From: Longitalea arenae
GTDB lineage: Bacteria; Bacteroidota; Bacteroidia; Chitinophagales; Chitinophagaceae
Direction of reading: 5' to 3'
NCBI RefSeq assembly: GCF_016924755.1
Contig: NZ_JAFFJX010000020.1
Span: forward strand, 1-64,000
Length of the DNA: 64,000 nt
Within the stretch, counting starts at the first letter, position 1. Every line of letters starts with the position of its first letter. Positions 18,208 to 26,077 of the stretch are shown piece after piece. The notes under the pieces were generated by a model. That model did no database searches. It was not told the DNA's origin and worked only from the letters and a program-made list of their open reading frames with translations. A program made the translations under genes and the position numbers.

Positions 18208-19225
18208 AACCCAGATCGTACATGACGACAGTTTTACCGTAGATGGCATAGAGCGTTTTATCAATTACATGGAATTGATAGGTTTTTTTGCCCTTGTAAG
18301 GCGGAATATAAAAGCTGCCTTTATAGGAGCCATCTATTAAGCCGTATATATCAATTACGGTATTTTCAGTAAAATCCAACGGATATTCATTGTCGGCCTG
18401 TAACATTGATTGTAAGAACAGGTTCCCGGCAGCTACGGCGCCCAGGGTATTAACAAAGCGCGGCGGTTGCTGCATGGTATAAGATGATCCTACATGGGCT
18501 ACTTTTACTTCTCTTCTGGTAAGCGTGTCGATGGTCCTCGCTGTAAGTTTTAAGTTCAGGTTCGTATCCATGCAAATGAATCCGTTTTGATAAAAATACG
18601 TATAACATACCAGGTGGGTGGTTGAATCGTAGTATAGGCTGCCGTCGGTGGCAAAGGCGCCGGCTCCATTACTTTCACTGAAACGATCTTCAATGGTTGA
18701 ATGCTTATTTTTTAGATTGATCTTAATAAAAGCCGGATCTTTCGTTGTTCTTATAATAAACTGATCTTTTGCCAGATTGGTTTCTTTGCCATAGAATTTT
18801 TCAAGCTTATAACTGGCAATAGTCCCGGAGTCTAGGTGATAGTCCAGCATCCCGGGCAGGTTCCTGTTGGAGATATAAATATGGCGACCATTTAGGAGCA
18901 TTCGAATGTTTGAGTTCGTTCTTAGGATAGGCGCTATGGGCAGGGTGATGGTTTTAAGCGCGTCCAGCGCAGGGCTTGTCTGGTGAACCAGGTAGGGGGT
19001 ACTGCCTTGAAAATAGATGGCTTCCGCTTCTGATCCTATTATTTCACCAATAGCGGAAGGAAATGTAAGCTGTTTTTGGGTCTTTAAAACAGTGGTAAGT
19101 AGCTTTCGCTTAAAGCCGTTTTTCTTGTCATTCGTGGTTTTTGCAAGGAATGCCAGTAAAGTGATTATTGCGAATGCTGAAAATAATAATGTGAGTAAGA
19201 TCAGTGCAGGCTTCTTATTATTCAT
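18191..19225 (-). CDS. Membrane-anchored periplasmic protein of the MauE/Cys-peptide cassette
   Basis: From ATG 19225 (345 residues; an upstream ATG at 19252 adds nine). An N-terminal signal anchor (about 5-30, ALILLTLLFSAFAIITLLAF) precedes a long beta-rich domain with repeated strand-turn segments such as GRHIYISNRNLPGMLDYHL, GSLYYDSTTHLVCYTYFYQ and TLYAIYGKTVVMYDLG, suggesting a beta-propeller-like fold (inference). No family recognised. It lies 50 bp after the four-cysteine peptide gene, same strand, and likely shares its transcript. Its last 17 bp overlap, antisense, the end of the thioredoxin-DUF3738 gene. Confidence 0.75.
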   Translation of the reverse strand: MNNKKPALILLTLLFSAFAIITLLAFLAKTTNDKKNGFKRKLLTTVLKTQKQLTFPSAIGEIIGSEAEAIYFQGSTPYLVHQTSPALDALKTITLPIAPILRTNSNIRMLLNGRHIYISNRNLPGMLDYHLDSGTIASYKLEKFYGKETNLAKDQFIIRTTKDPAFIKINLKNKHSTIEDRFSESNGAGAFATDGSLYYDSTTHLVCYTYFYQNGFICMDTNLNLKLTARTIDTLTRREVKVAHVGSSYTMQQPPRFVNTLGAVAAGNLFLQSMLQADNEYPLDFTENTVIDIYGLIDGSYKGSFYIPPYKGKKTYQFHVIDKTLYAIYGKTVVMYDLGFIPDL

Positions 19226-19275
19226 AATAAATAAAGATCTAACCACCGGCATTTGCCGATGGTTAGAACAAGAAA

Positions 19276-19473
19276 TTAGTTAATTGGTTGCAATACGGTT
19301 TTGCCGCTGTTATCGTCTATACAACAAAATGCCAGGCCCCCGATACATTGTGTACCCTTAGGATCTACCTCACTGCACAAATCAGATTTTTTTTGAACTT
19401 TATTGGCCATTGTCGTTCCTGCAATAGCTAATACCAGTGTTAAAGCAGCTAATGATAATTTTACTTTTTTCAT
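19276..19473 (-). CDS. Small exported four-cysteine peptide (DUF6520-like)
   Basis: 65 residues from ATG 19473 (the GTG two codons earlier is less likely). Signal peptide MKKVKLSLAALTLVLAIAG, predicted cut near residue 23, leaving about 42 residues with cysteines at 33, 43, 50 and 51. Short exported proteins of this shape in Bacteroidota are grouped as DUF6520, which I think fits, though not with certainty. It sits between a MauE-like redox membrane protein and an anchored protein on one strand, so it may be a substrate or partner of a disulfide system. Two alternative hairpins lie just upstream of the start. Confidence 0.72.
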   Translation of the reverse strand: MKKVKLSLAALTLVLAIAGTTMANKVQKKSDLCSEVDPKGTQCIGGLAFCCIDDNSGKTVLQPIN

Positions 19474-19482
19474 AAACACTTT

Positions 19483-19535
19483 CTGTTTTAGTCAAAACAG
19501 TAAATTTTAGTTGATTTATACCTACTCTGTTTTAG
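19483..19535 (-). promoter_or_regulatory. Alternative hairpins in the leader of the Cys-peptide gene
   Basis: On the plus strand CTGTTTT (19483-19489), AGTC, AAAACAG (19494-19500) is a perfect 7-bp dyad; CTGTTTTAG occurs again at 19527-19535. In the minus-strand RNA the middle arm can therefore pair with either flank. The proximal hairpin ends about 10 nt before ATG 19473, where it could affect translation initiation. This could also be a protein operator. Confidence 0.45.
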
Positions 19536-19554
19536 GTTTTCGGTAACCCCTAAC

Positions 19555-20046
19555 TTACGCGTAAATATGTTTATGCTGCATAATGGATGCTGCAGCAGCA
19601 ATTACTATAAAGAAACTGTTGAATAATATATGCTGATTCCAGGATAAATTTTCCAATACGCCCCCGCAGGAACAGGGGATGTAATAACTGAAGTTCAGCA
19701 TGACGATCAAATAAGCAGTGAACAGGCTCATCAGGAAAAAGGAGGCATATAATCCCACGAGCCGGGTTCTTTTTATGACCAGGAATAAAGCGATCAGCAT
19801 CTCGATGGCAGGAATGCTCCAGCTAATCAGTGCTGCGTATGTAGTGATGTAAGGCGATTTGCTTAATTGAACGGTAAATCGATCGTAATCCGACAGCTTA
19901 CTTAATGCAGAATAAATAAATAACAGTATTAACAGGCAGCAAATAATTTCTATGATCAGTTCTTTCCTTAACCAGGAAAATGCGATTGGCTTTTGAACAA
20001 TAACGGGCTGAGCCAAGTAGCTGCTACTTAACGTGTCTTTTTTCAT
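19555..20046 (-). CDS. MauE/DoxX-like redox-associated membrane protein
   Basis: 163 residues from ATG 20046 (the upstream GTG at 20067 is less likely). Four hydrophobic segments at about 30-50, 70-92, 97-121 and 138-157. A C-S-C-G-G motif (Cys125, Cys127, in YYIPCSCGGVLENLSWNQH) lies between the last two, as in Bacteroidota members of the MauE family, which in methylotrophs supports disulfide formation in the methylamine dehydrogenase small subunit. Here no amine dehydrogenase is present; the obvious candidate substrate is the four-cysteine peptide encoded 82 bp downstream. The regulator at 20285-20647 precedes it on the same strand. Confidence 0.85.
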   Translation of the reverse strand: MKKDTLSSSYLAQPVIVQKPIAFSWLRKELIIEIICCLLILLFIYSALSKLSDYDRFTVQLSKSPYITTYAALISWSIPAIEMLIALFLVIKRTRLVGLYASFFLMSLFTAYLIVMLNFSYYIPCSCGGVLENLSWNQHILFNSFFIVIAAAASIMQHKHIYA

Positions 20047-20284
20047 AGCAAAAAGGTTTACCTGCACGGCTATTTACCGCCATGCTACATTTATCAATAT
20101 ATAATAAATGAATTGAGCTTATGCGCTTTCCCGAGAAGAAGGATTTAACAATGTTGGAGCTTTATGAACAAGTGGAAGCGTAAGAAAAAATACCCGGCTT
20201 TTTAAATTCCATGTGCAATTTACAGCTTGAAAAGAGGCGATTCCGGTTAAAATCATGGCAAATCCGGTTTTTCTTACATTTTAC

Positions 20285-20647
20285 TTAAAGGAGGATCGAG
20301 GGAAATTTGTTACCGGCATGTTTCTTTCTCCATGCCAGCGGCGGCATGCCGGTTGTTTTCTTAAATTGTTTTACCAGGTTGCTCACATCATAACCCACTT
20401 TAACAGCAACCGCTTTTACCGGTTCATCGGTTGTTTCGAGCATTTCTTTCGCTTTCCCGATGCGTATTTCAATAAGGTATTCATTGATTGTTTTGTTATT
20501 GACCAGTTTAAAACCCTTACGCAATTTACTTTCGTTGGTGCGTACCCGCCTTGCCAGTTGTGCATGGGTGTTTGTTAAACGGTATTCATTTTCAAGTATT
20601 GCTTTTACCTGTGCGATCTTCTGCAGATCTTCATTGGATAGTTTCAT
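20285..20647 (-). CDS. AraC-family transcriptional regulator, HTH domain only
   Basis: 120 residues consisting of the double helix-turn-helix of AraC/XylS (about 20-110): LARRVRTNESKLRKGFKLV in the first HTH and VAVKVGYDVSNLVKQFKKTTGMPPLAWRKK in parts of the second. No ligand-binding domain, so it is about half the usual AraC length. Such solo AraC domains are common beside MauE genes in this phylum as far as I recall. It probably controls the cassette encoded just downstream (239 bp gap). Confidence 0.88.
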   Translation of the reverse strand: MKLSNEDLQKIAQVKAILENEYRLTNTHAQLARRVRTNESKLRKGFKLVNNKTINEYLIEIRIGKAKEMLETTDEPVKAVAVKVGYDVSNLVKQFKKTTGMPPLAWRKKHAGNKFPSILL

Positions 20648-20884
20648 GGTTGAGGTCTTTTAAAGTGAGGCGCTTACTCAATAAATGGGCTCCTTCATAC
20701 CTTGTACCTGTTCGTGTAAGTTTTGATAGGAATGATTAGCATTCGGAACTGCAAAATTAAATGCTTTTGTGAGTACAATTGATATTTAAATATTGTGTAT
20801 ATAAAAAGGAGGTGTACATGCCAGTTAGCATGCTGATTTTAGGCGGTTTATTAATTAGCAAGCAAAGGGAAAGCTGGTGAAGGG

Positions 20885-21502
20885 TTAATCTTTTATGCAA
20901 CGCACCGATAACCCGTAATTGCTTTCATAACGATTCCGTTGTACATCTGCAAAACCCGTAAACAGGCGGCTGCTCCAGTCATAGAGCTCATAACTCCGTG
21001 TTCCCGACCACCAGTAACCATTAAAGTCGATCGTATGGTAGCTGCCGCCATTGCAGAAACGGTAACCGCCCAAACCCTTTACTTTTAATTTTTGCGCGGA
21101 AGCCGGGTTCGTTTCCAGGAAACTTACCAGGTCGGCAATTTCTTCGTCGGTAGGTATATGCCAGCCTTCCGGAGCTATGCTCCGGCTGTCGTTTATAGCG
21201 TACCAGTTATAAAGGCGGCCATAAAGGGCCAGGTTGTTTGTGTCATTGTTGTAATGGCAGTAAGCGCCGGCAGTGCTGGTGCTCCAGGCGGAGCTATCTT
21301 CAATAAGTGGAATGGGTTCTCCATTGCGATACCGGGTCACCCGCAGGTTTTCAGCCATCCATACTTTGTTTCCGATGGTAATGGTATTGTAGACATGGCC
21401 ATCAATATCCCTTACCTGGGTGCCTGCCTCGTGGGTCGTGCAGTGAGCCAGCCGGATAAAGATTGTAATGAGCAACAGGTATCTGCGGATGTTTCGTTTC
21501 AT
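20885..21502 (-). CDS. FISUMP-domain exported protein
   Basis: 205 residues; an N-terminal hydrophobic stretch (RRYLLLITIFIRLAHC, possible lipobox Cys21) then one Fibrobacter succinogenes major paralogous domain (TIGR02145) with its hallmarks IGNKVWMAENLRVTRYRNG, GRLYNWYAIND, APEGWHIPTDEE and the terminal YGLSVRCIKD. These domains resemble C-type-lectin/formylglycine folds and occur in surface proteins; binding function is a guess. Its ATG overlaps the stop of the upstream gene by 4 nt (ATGA), indicating translational coupling. Confidence 0.88.
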   Translation of the reverse strand: MKRNIRRYLLLITIFIRLAHCTTHEAGTQVRDIDGHVYNTITIGNKVWMAENLRVTRYRNGEPIPLIEDSSAWSTSTAGAYCHYNNDTNNLALYGRLYNWYAINDSRSIAPEGWHIPTDEEIADLVSFLETNPASAQKLKVKGLGGYRFCNGGSYHTIDFNGYWWSGTRSYELYDWSSRLFTGFADVQRNRYESNYGLSVRCIKD

Positions 21503-22062
21503 TTCATGTTGAATGTTTGTAATCGATCGTTTTGCGAGTAATAGAGGCAGGAGCGTTGTTCCAATTCGAGCAGGGCAAATCCATTCGATCTAAGTATCAG
21601 TGATTGCAGGCGGGGTACAGCCACATCAATGCGGGCGGGCGGGGCAACAGCTACACCGTGCAGCAGCCTTGGTTCTTTTGTATCATACGCCTGGAGAAAT
21701 GTTATATTGTAATGCACAAAGGAATGACTGGAAGTACCCAGACAAATGACCAGTTGTACCAAGCTGTCTTTCTTCAACAAGCAGGCATAATCGGCCAGGC
21801 GGTCATCATTGATGTCGGTGCGCGCCCAGCAGGGATTGGAGCTGCTGTCGTAAAAAGACCACCAGGTTTTACTGTAATCACTCTTTCCAACGAGGCGCCA
21901 TTGCGGTAAATGTACCGTTAGATAATCAATCAAAGGCTGGGGTAAAACTGTGGGGTACTGTTGAACGCTATCCCTGATGGGTCTTGCTGCAGCCATGTGC
22001 TCCACCGGGTGATCGCAGGCAAAAACCAGCCATACAGATGTGCTCCATATCCATCGAAACAT
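21499..22062 (-). CDS. Hypothetical lipoprotein-like exported protein
   Basis: From ATG 22062, 187 residues beginning MFRWIWSTSVWLVFAC-DH, a short signal with a lipobox-like LVFAC. Alternative starts are ATG 22086 and GTG 22092, but 22086 falls inside the hairpin arm at 22079-22091. The mature part has DINDDRLADYACLLKK, an Asp-rich loop like those in FG-GAP or VCBS proteins, and no recognised family. It is coupled by a 4-nt overlap to the FISUMP gene, so the two are probably made together. Confidence 0.65.
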   Translation of the reverse strand: MFRWIWSTSVWLVFACDHPVEHMAAARPIRDSVQQYPTVLPQPLIDYLTVHLPQWRLVGKSDYSKTWWSFYDSSSNPCWARTDINDDRLADYACLLKKDSLVQLVICLGTSSHSFVHYNITFLQAYDTKEPRLLHGVAVAPPARIDVAVPRLQSLILRSNGFALLELEQRSCLYYSQNDRLQTFNMK

Positions 22063-22078
22063 AAAAAAGTTTTTAAAA

Positions 22079-22161
22079 AACCACATAGGCACAAGAAGGC
22101 GCCGGGTCTGTTACATGTGTACTTTATGTGACAAACTGCTTGTAAAGCTGCCTATGTGGTT
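22079..22161 (-). terminator. Long hairpin between beta-helix gene and next gene
   Basis: AACCACATAGGCA at 22079-22091 and its perfect complement at 22149-22161 enclose 57 nt that include a nested TGTTACAT / ATGTGACA near-dyad. On the minus strand the second arm is followed by TTTTTT, so it reads as a terminator of the beta-helix gene that ends at 22172. It overlaps possible starts of the downstream gene. Confidence 0.6.
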
Positions 22162-22171
22162 GAATAATCAA

Positions 22172-23242
22172 TTACCAGGAACCATTGGCGGCTGTATACA
22201 CCTGGCCATTCACTGCTGTTCGGCAGCTGGAGGTTCGTACGTGCTGCACATTGGGATGGCCACCAGAAACGGTACCTGCATTCACCCGCGTATTGGAAGC
22301 ATCTTCCAGGAAAATGCCATGGCTGGTGGAATTGGCAATATCTACAGTAGTTACCGTGGTGCCATTGCTGCCGGAAACACTGAAGAAGCCGCGTCCACTG
22401 TTGCGAGAATATACCTTGGCGCAGGTTACATTAGGGCCATTGTTGTTAGCCACCCGGAAAGTAGCATAACCACCGCCGTTGTTATTGTAACTGCCCGTGA
22501 CGGTGCCTACACTGCCGTTTCTGCTCTGGTTCAGCAGTACAGCACAACCACCGGTATTGTTACAGGTTACGTTGCCAATGTTAAATCCATCAACACCATA
22601 GGTCTCGATGGCATGAGTGCCAGAACCGGTGATGTTGATATTACCGTTGATGGTTAGGTTGCGGGTGGCGGCGGTACTGTGGTCTACCCGGATGCCCAGA
22701 CCTGCTGTAAGTGACATGGTAATATTGCTCAGGATCATATTGGTACAACCCTTGAACCATATCCCATACCGCGGATTACCTGTAACGCGGAGGTTTCTTA
22801 CTTCAATCTGGGTTTTCCGGTCGCCCTGTACCGGTACAATGAGCAGGTCATTGCTGTTACAGTTGAATGTGGTGCCTGCAAAATCAACAATGGTGTAACT
22901 GGGAATATTAACGGCTTTGATAGCACCGCCGGAATTACCCGAACTGCCAGAATTTTTAATGGTAACTGTCTCTTTGGAAGTTCGTCCGGCCGTAAGATTG
23001 TTACAGGCGGCCTGAATGGCTGCGATGTAATCGGTACCCGTGTACCGTGTTACACCGTTCACCCGGGCAGTCCAGGTGCCATTGGTAACAAATACTTCTC
23101 CGGAAGCTTCTGGGGTGGGTGATCGTTCAATTTCCTGATCCTGTTCTGGTGTTTGTTCAACCTGTTTTTTACAACCTGCAGCAGCAAGCATAGCAGCGGT
23201 TGAAAAAACAAGCAATGCAAGCGTTAGTGTTTGTTTTTTCAT
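22172..23242 (-). CDS. Right-handed beta-helix lipoprotein
   Basis: 356 residues from ATG 23242 (an upstream ATG at 23314 gives no proper signal). Lipobox LAAAGC-KK (Cys near 24), a Glu/Pro-rich linker, then a parallel beta-helix (about 75-350) seen as repeated short strands with N and G turns: YTIVDFAGTTFNCNSNDLL, NLRVTGNPRYGIWFKGCTN, DGFNIGNVTCNNTGGCAV, GRGFFSVSGSNGTTVTTV. This is the fold of pectate lyases and other polysaccharide-active proteins; no catalytic site can be named. Probably surface-exposed or periplasmic. Confidence 0.85.
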   Translation of the reverse strand: MKKQTLTLALLVFSTAAMLAAAGCKKQVEQTPEQDQEIERSPTPEASGEVFVTNGTWTARVNGVTRYTGTDYIAAIQAACNNLTAGRTSKETVTIKNSGSSGNSGGAIKAVNIPSYTIVDFAGTTFNCNSNDLLIVPVQGDRKTQIEVRNLRVTGNPRYGIWFKGCTNMILSNITMSLTAGLGIRVDHSTAATRNLTINGNINITGSGTHAIETYGVDGFNIGNVTCNNTGGCAVLLNQSRNGSVGTVTGSYNNNGGGYATFRVANNNGPNVTCAKVYSRNSGRGFFSVSGSNGTTVTTVDIANSTSHGIFLEDASNTRVNAGTVSGGHPNVQHVRTSSCRTAVNGQVYTAANGSW

Positions 23243-23746
23243 AATAAGCAAGCGTTTAATGGATGGATGCCTACTCTTAAGATTTTCGGCTTCGTCTGTG
23301 GATACTATTTGCAAATATTTTCCAGTAAACTAAATGTAAGTTATTGCAGGCTTACAAAGCAACCTGTACCGTCCTGTTAGCATTGCCAACTATCTCGGCT
23401 GTTGATGGGGTATAGTTATATACGTATTAGATTATTTGTGGTTCTTAAAATATAAATGTCAAAAAAACAAAGAAAGCCGCGCGCGGATCGCCAGGGCCTT
23501 TATATTATGAGTAAATTATTTTAAAGGTGAAAGCAAGTTTATGGTCGCCGTCCTTATCTTTCATAATCAAATAACCGGTCGCGGGCCCGACTCGCCATCA
23601 ATAGCGCGGAACTGTGCATCGGCAACACATCTTCAGTCTTCTGATCAATGCTTTACTGCCCAACCGGTAAAAACTACCATAAAACCCATAAAAATCACCC
23701 TTGTTCCTAGTATACCTTTTATAGCTTTGTGGTATAAACAAAGGCA
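23243..23746. other. Divergent intergenic region
   Basis: No gene supported; short ORFs on both strands have no convincing start or composition. Contains the promoter at 23701-23729 for the AraC gene, and should hold the promoter of the beta-helix gene. Confidence 0.45.
23701..23729 (+). promoter_or_regulatory. Promoter of AraC regulator gene
   Basis: TTG at 23701-23703, 18-nt spacer, then TAGCTTTG at 23722-23729, an exact match to the Bacteroidota primary-sigma -7 element TAnnTTTG. Transcription would start near 23735, leaving a very short leader before ATG 23747. Confidence 0.65.
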
Positions 23747-24637
23747 ATGTTAAAACATCCCCTGCCTGTATATGATATAAATACGCTGAAGGAATCGCGG
23801 TTCTCACCAAAGGACTTTATAGCCGATCATTTTCTGCATTATTTGGAAGAACATAAGAACCTGCGCTTCCCGCATAAGCATTCATTTTATCAGCTGGTTT
23901 ATTTTTCAGGCGGTTCAGGCAGTCATTCCATCGACTTTGTGCATTTTCCGGTAAGGGGCGGACAGATCTATTTTATGACGCCAGGGCAGGTACATAGCTG
24001 GCATTTTGAAGATCAGCCGGATGGCTTTATTGTTAACTTTTCTGAACCTTACATCAACGATTTTTTAGCTAATGCGCGTTATTTGCAACAGTTCAATTTC
24101 TTTTCAGGCATTGCGCAGGAGCAGGTGATTGATATCCCCGAGAACGCCAGACCGGAAATAACAGCGATCCTGGAAACCATCGTCAGGGAGGGTAATTCCA
24201 ATGCAGCGTTAAAAGACGACCTGGTAAGAGCCACCCTCGTTCAGTTGTTCATTCTCGTAAGCCGTTATAGTGGGGGAGACGCCATTCCGATATCAAATAA
24301 TTATAACACGGTGGTATTGCGGAATTTTCAAAAACTCATTGACCAGTATTATAAAGAAAAGAAGTTGACGAAGGAGTATGCGGCCCTCTTGTATATAACA
24401 CCGAACCATTTGAATGCCCTTTGCAAAGATGTAACGGGCCGTTCGGCCGGTGAATTGATCAGGGACCGGATCCTGCTGGAAGCAAAACGTTTGCTCGTGA
24501 ATGCGCGGTTGAGTATTTCCCAGATAGCAAACGAGCTGCGGTTTATGGATAATTCCTACTTTTCGAAATTCTTTAAAAAATATGTGGGGGTTACTCCGGA
24601 AGTATTCAGAAAACAACAGGTAACAAAAGAAAATTAG
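23747..24637 (+). CDS. AraC-family transcriptional regulator with cupin sensor
   Basis: 296 residues: N-terminal cupin-like sensor (about 25-150, with HKHSFYQLVYFSGGSGSH and MTPGQVHSWHF), C-terminal AraC double HTH (about 190-290: LYITPNHLNALCKDVTGRS, ISQIANELRFMDNSYFSKFF, KYVGVTPEVFRK). The ligand is unknown. The DUF983 gene begins 4 bp after its stop, so they form one transcript from the promoter at 23701. Confidence 0.92.
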   Translation: MLKHPLPVYDINTLKESRFSPKDFIADHFLHYLEEHKNLRFPHKHSFYQLVYFSGGSGSHSIDFVHFPVRGGQIYFMTPGQVHSWHFEDQPDGFIVNFSEPYINDFLANARYLQQFNFFSGIAQEQVIDIPENARPEITAILETIVREGNSNAALKDDLVRATLVQLFILVSRYSGGDAIPISNNYNTVVLRNFQKLIDQYYKEKKLTKEYAALLYITPNHLNALCKDVTGRSAGELIRDRILLEAKRLLVNARLSISQIANELRFMDNSYFSKFFKKYVGVTPEVFRKQQVTKEN

Positions 24638-24640
24638 TAT

Positions 24641-25147
24641 ATGGAAGCAAGTTTTGTAATTAACAAGGTTAACAATATCAATGAAGTTGATATAACAGCA
24701 GATGACAGAAGGCCCGGATTATTACTAAGTCTGTTGAAGTGCAAATGCCCACGCTGCAGGCGGGGCGATATGTTTGAGAACAAAAACCCTTATGTTTTGC
24801 GGAAGACCATGAAGATGAGCCGGGAATGTGCTGTATGCAAACAACCCTTCAATATTGAAGTGGGCTTTTATTATGGTTCCAGTTATGTTAGTTACGCTGT
24901 GACTGTAGCGTTGAGTGTAGCTACCTTCGTGGCCTGGTGGATATTGATCGGTTTTTCCCTGCAAGACAACCGGTTCTTTTACTGGATGGTCTTTAACTCC
25001 GTATTGCTGATTGCTGCACAACCTTATTTAATGCGGCTGGCAAGGACTGGCTGGCTCGCATTTTTTGTACGATACGATAAGAATTGGCGAACCCCGCCAA
25101 CAGTTCAACTGGAAAGATTGAATGAAGAGCAGGAGAAGAACTGGTAA
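24641..25147 (+). CDS. DUF983 membrane protein with zinc ribbon
   Basis: 168 residues. A zinc ribbon near the N terminus (CKCPRCRRG at about 34-42, then C-x-x-C in RECAVCKQPF) precedes two strong transmembrane segments (about 86-108 and 113-135). This is the DUF983 family, found throughout Bacteroidota and alpha-proteobacteria; function unknown. Translation directly follows the AraC gene, and a strong terminator follows. Confidence 0.9.
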   Translation: MEASFVINKVNNINEVDITADDRRPGLLLSLLKCKCPRCRRGDMFENKNPYVLRKTMKMSRECAVCKQPFNIEVGFYYGSSYVSYAVTVALSVATFVAWWILIGFSLQDNRFFYWMVFNSVLLIAAQPYLMRLARTGWLAFFVRYDKNWRTPPTVQLERLNEEQEKNW

Positions 25148-25165
25148 GAAGATATCAGCGATGTA

Positions 25166-25200
25166 AACAATTAAGGCTGCCACCGGCAGCCTTAATTGTT
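25166..25200. terminator. Strong, nearly symmetrical terminator
   Basis: Perfect 16-bp stem, AACAATTAAGGCTGCC at 25166-25181 and its complement at 25185-25200, with a 3-nt loop. The stem ends are A/T-rich so that either strand gives a U-rich tail. Confidence 0.88.
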
Positions 25201-25356
25201 TATTACTTTCTATTGGCCAACAGGACCATTTACACTGCATTTAGATTAATGCATTGGCGGTTGCAGGGTCTGATTTTTGCACACTTATTGACGGAACCCT
25301 TACCATAACTATATATACCAGCTATGATAATCAAGTAATCATAAAATCAAAACAGT

Positions 25357-26025
25357 ATGAAACTTAAAGGATATCTGATGATCGCCGGTTTAATCGCAAT
25401 TATTTCTTCCTGTGGCGATAGCGCGCCCAAAGGAGATAACGCTAGTATCCAGGAAAAACAAGAAACGGCCGAAGCGAAGGGAACGCAATTTACGGTTGAC
25501 ACTGCGGCCTCGCGCGTGCGGTTCGTTGGGCATGGTGTAGGTAAGAACCATCCCGGGAAGTTTAAATTATCTTCCGGTTCAGTGGCTGTAGCCAATAACC
25601 AGATCACCGGCGGCAGTTTTACCATTGATATCAAATCAATGGATCTCGAACAAAAAGGTGGCATGTTTGACTCAAAATTGCGGCCGCACCTGATGAGCGG
25701 TGACTTTTTTGACGCCAATAAATTTGGAACGGCCAGGTTCGAAATAACCGGCGTGCAGCCATATACGCCGAGTGGTACGGATACTTCAATCGTGGATGGC
25801 GCCAACTTTACGGTAAGCGGTAATTTTACTTTAAGAGATGTAACAAAGAACATAAGTTTTCCGGCCAGGGTCGATCTGGACGGCAATACCCTGAAGGCTA
25901 CCTCCAATTTTGATATTGACCGCACGCAATGGCAAATGCGATACGGCAATAATAAAACCCTGGGTGATAAATTCATTTCAGAAAAGGTAAATATCGAGCT
26001 CGATCTGCAAGCTAAGAAGCAGTAA
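25357..26025 (+). CDS. YceI-family lipoprotein
   Basis: 222 residues: signal with lipobox AIISSC-GD (Cys19), linker, then the YceI lipocalin-like domain (about 43-220) with DTAASRVRFVGHGVGKNH, GGSFTIDIKSMDLE, LMSGDFFDANKFGTARFEIT and the closing DRTQWQMRYGNN. The family binds isoprenoid chains in a beta-barrel. Monocistronic, with a terminator directly after. Confidence 0.93.
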   Translation: MKLKGYLMIAGLIAIISSCGDSAPKGDNASIQEKQETAEAKGTQFTVDTAASRVRFVGHGVGKNHPGKFKLSSGSVAVANNQITGGSFTIDIKSMDLEQKGGMFDSKLRPHLMSGDFFDANKFGTARFEITGVQPYTPSGTDTSIVDGANFTVSGNFTLRDVTKNISFPARVDLDGNTLKATSNFDIDRTQWQMRYGNNKTLGDKFISEKVNIELDLQAKKQ

Positions 26026-26045
26026 TCCGGTACAATAGAAAATAG

Positions 26046-26077
26046 GCGTTCCGATCACCCGATCGGAACGCTTTTTT
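26046..26077 (+). terminator. Rho-independent terminator after YceI gene
   Basis: Perfect 11-bp stem GCGTTCCGATC at 26046-26056 with complement at 26061-26071, loop ACCC, then six T. The T-tract overlaps the stop end of the convergent GyrI-like gene. Confidence 0.9.

Noticed and set aside
23541-23810. Two 70-codon ORFs on opposite strands
   Set aside because: They overlap the AraC promoter and each other, with no coding signal.
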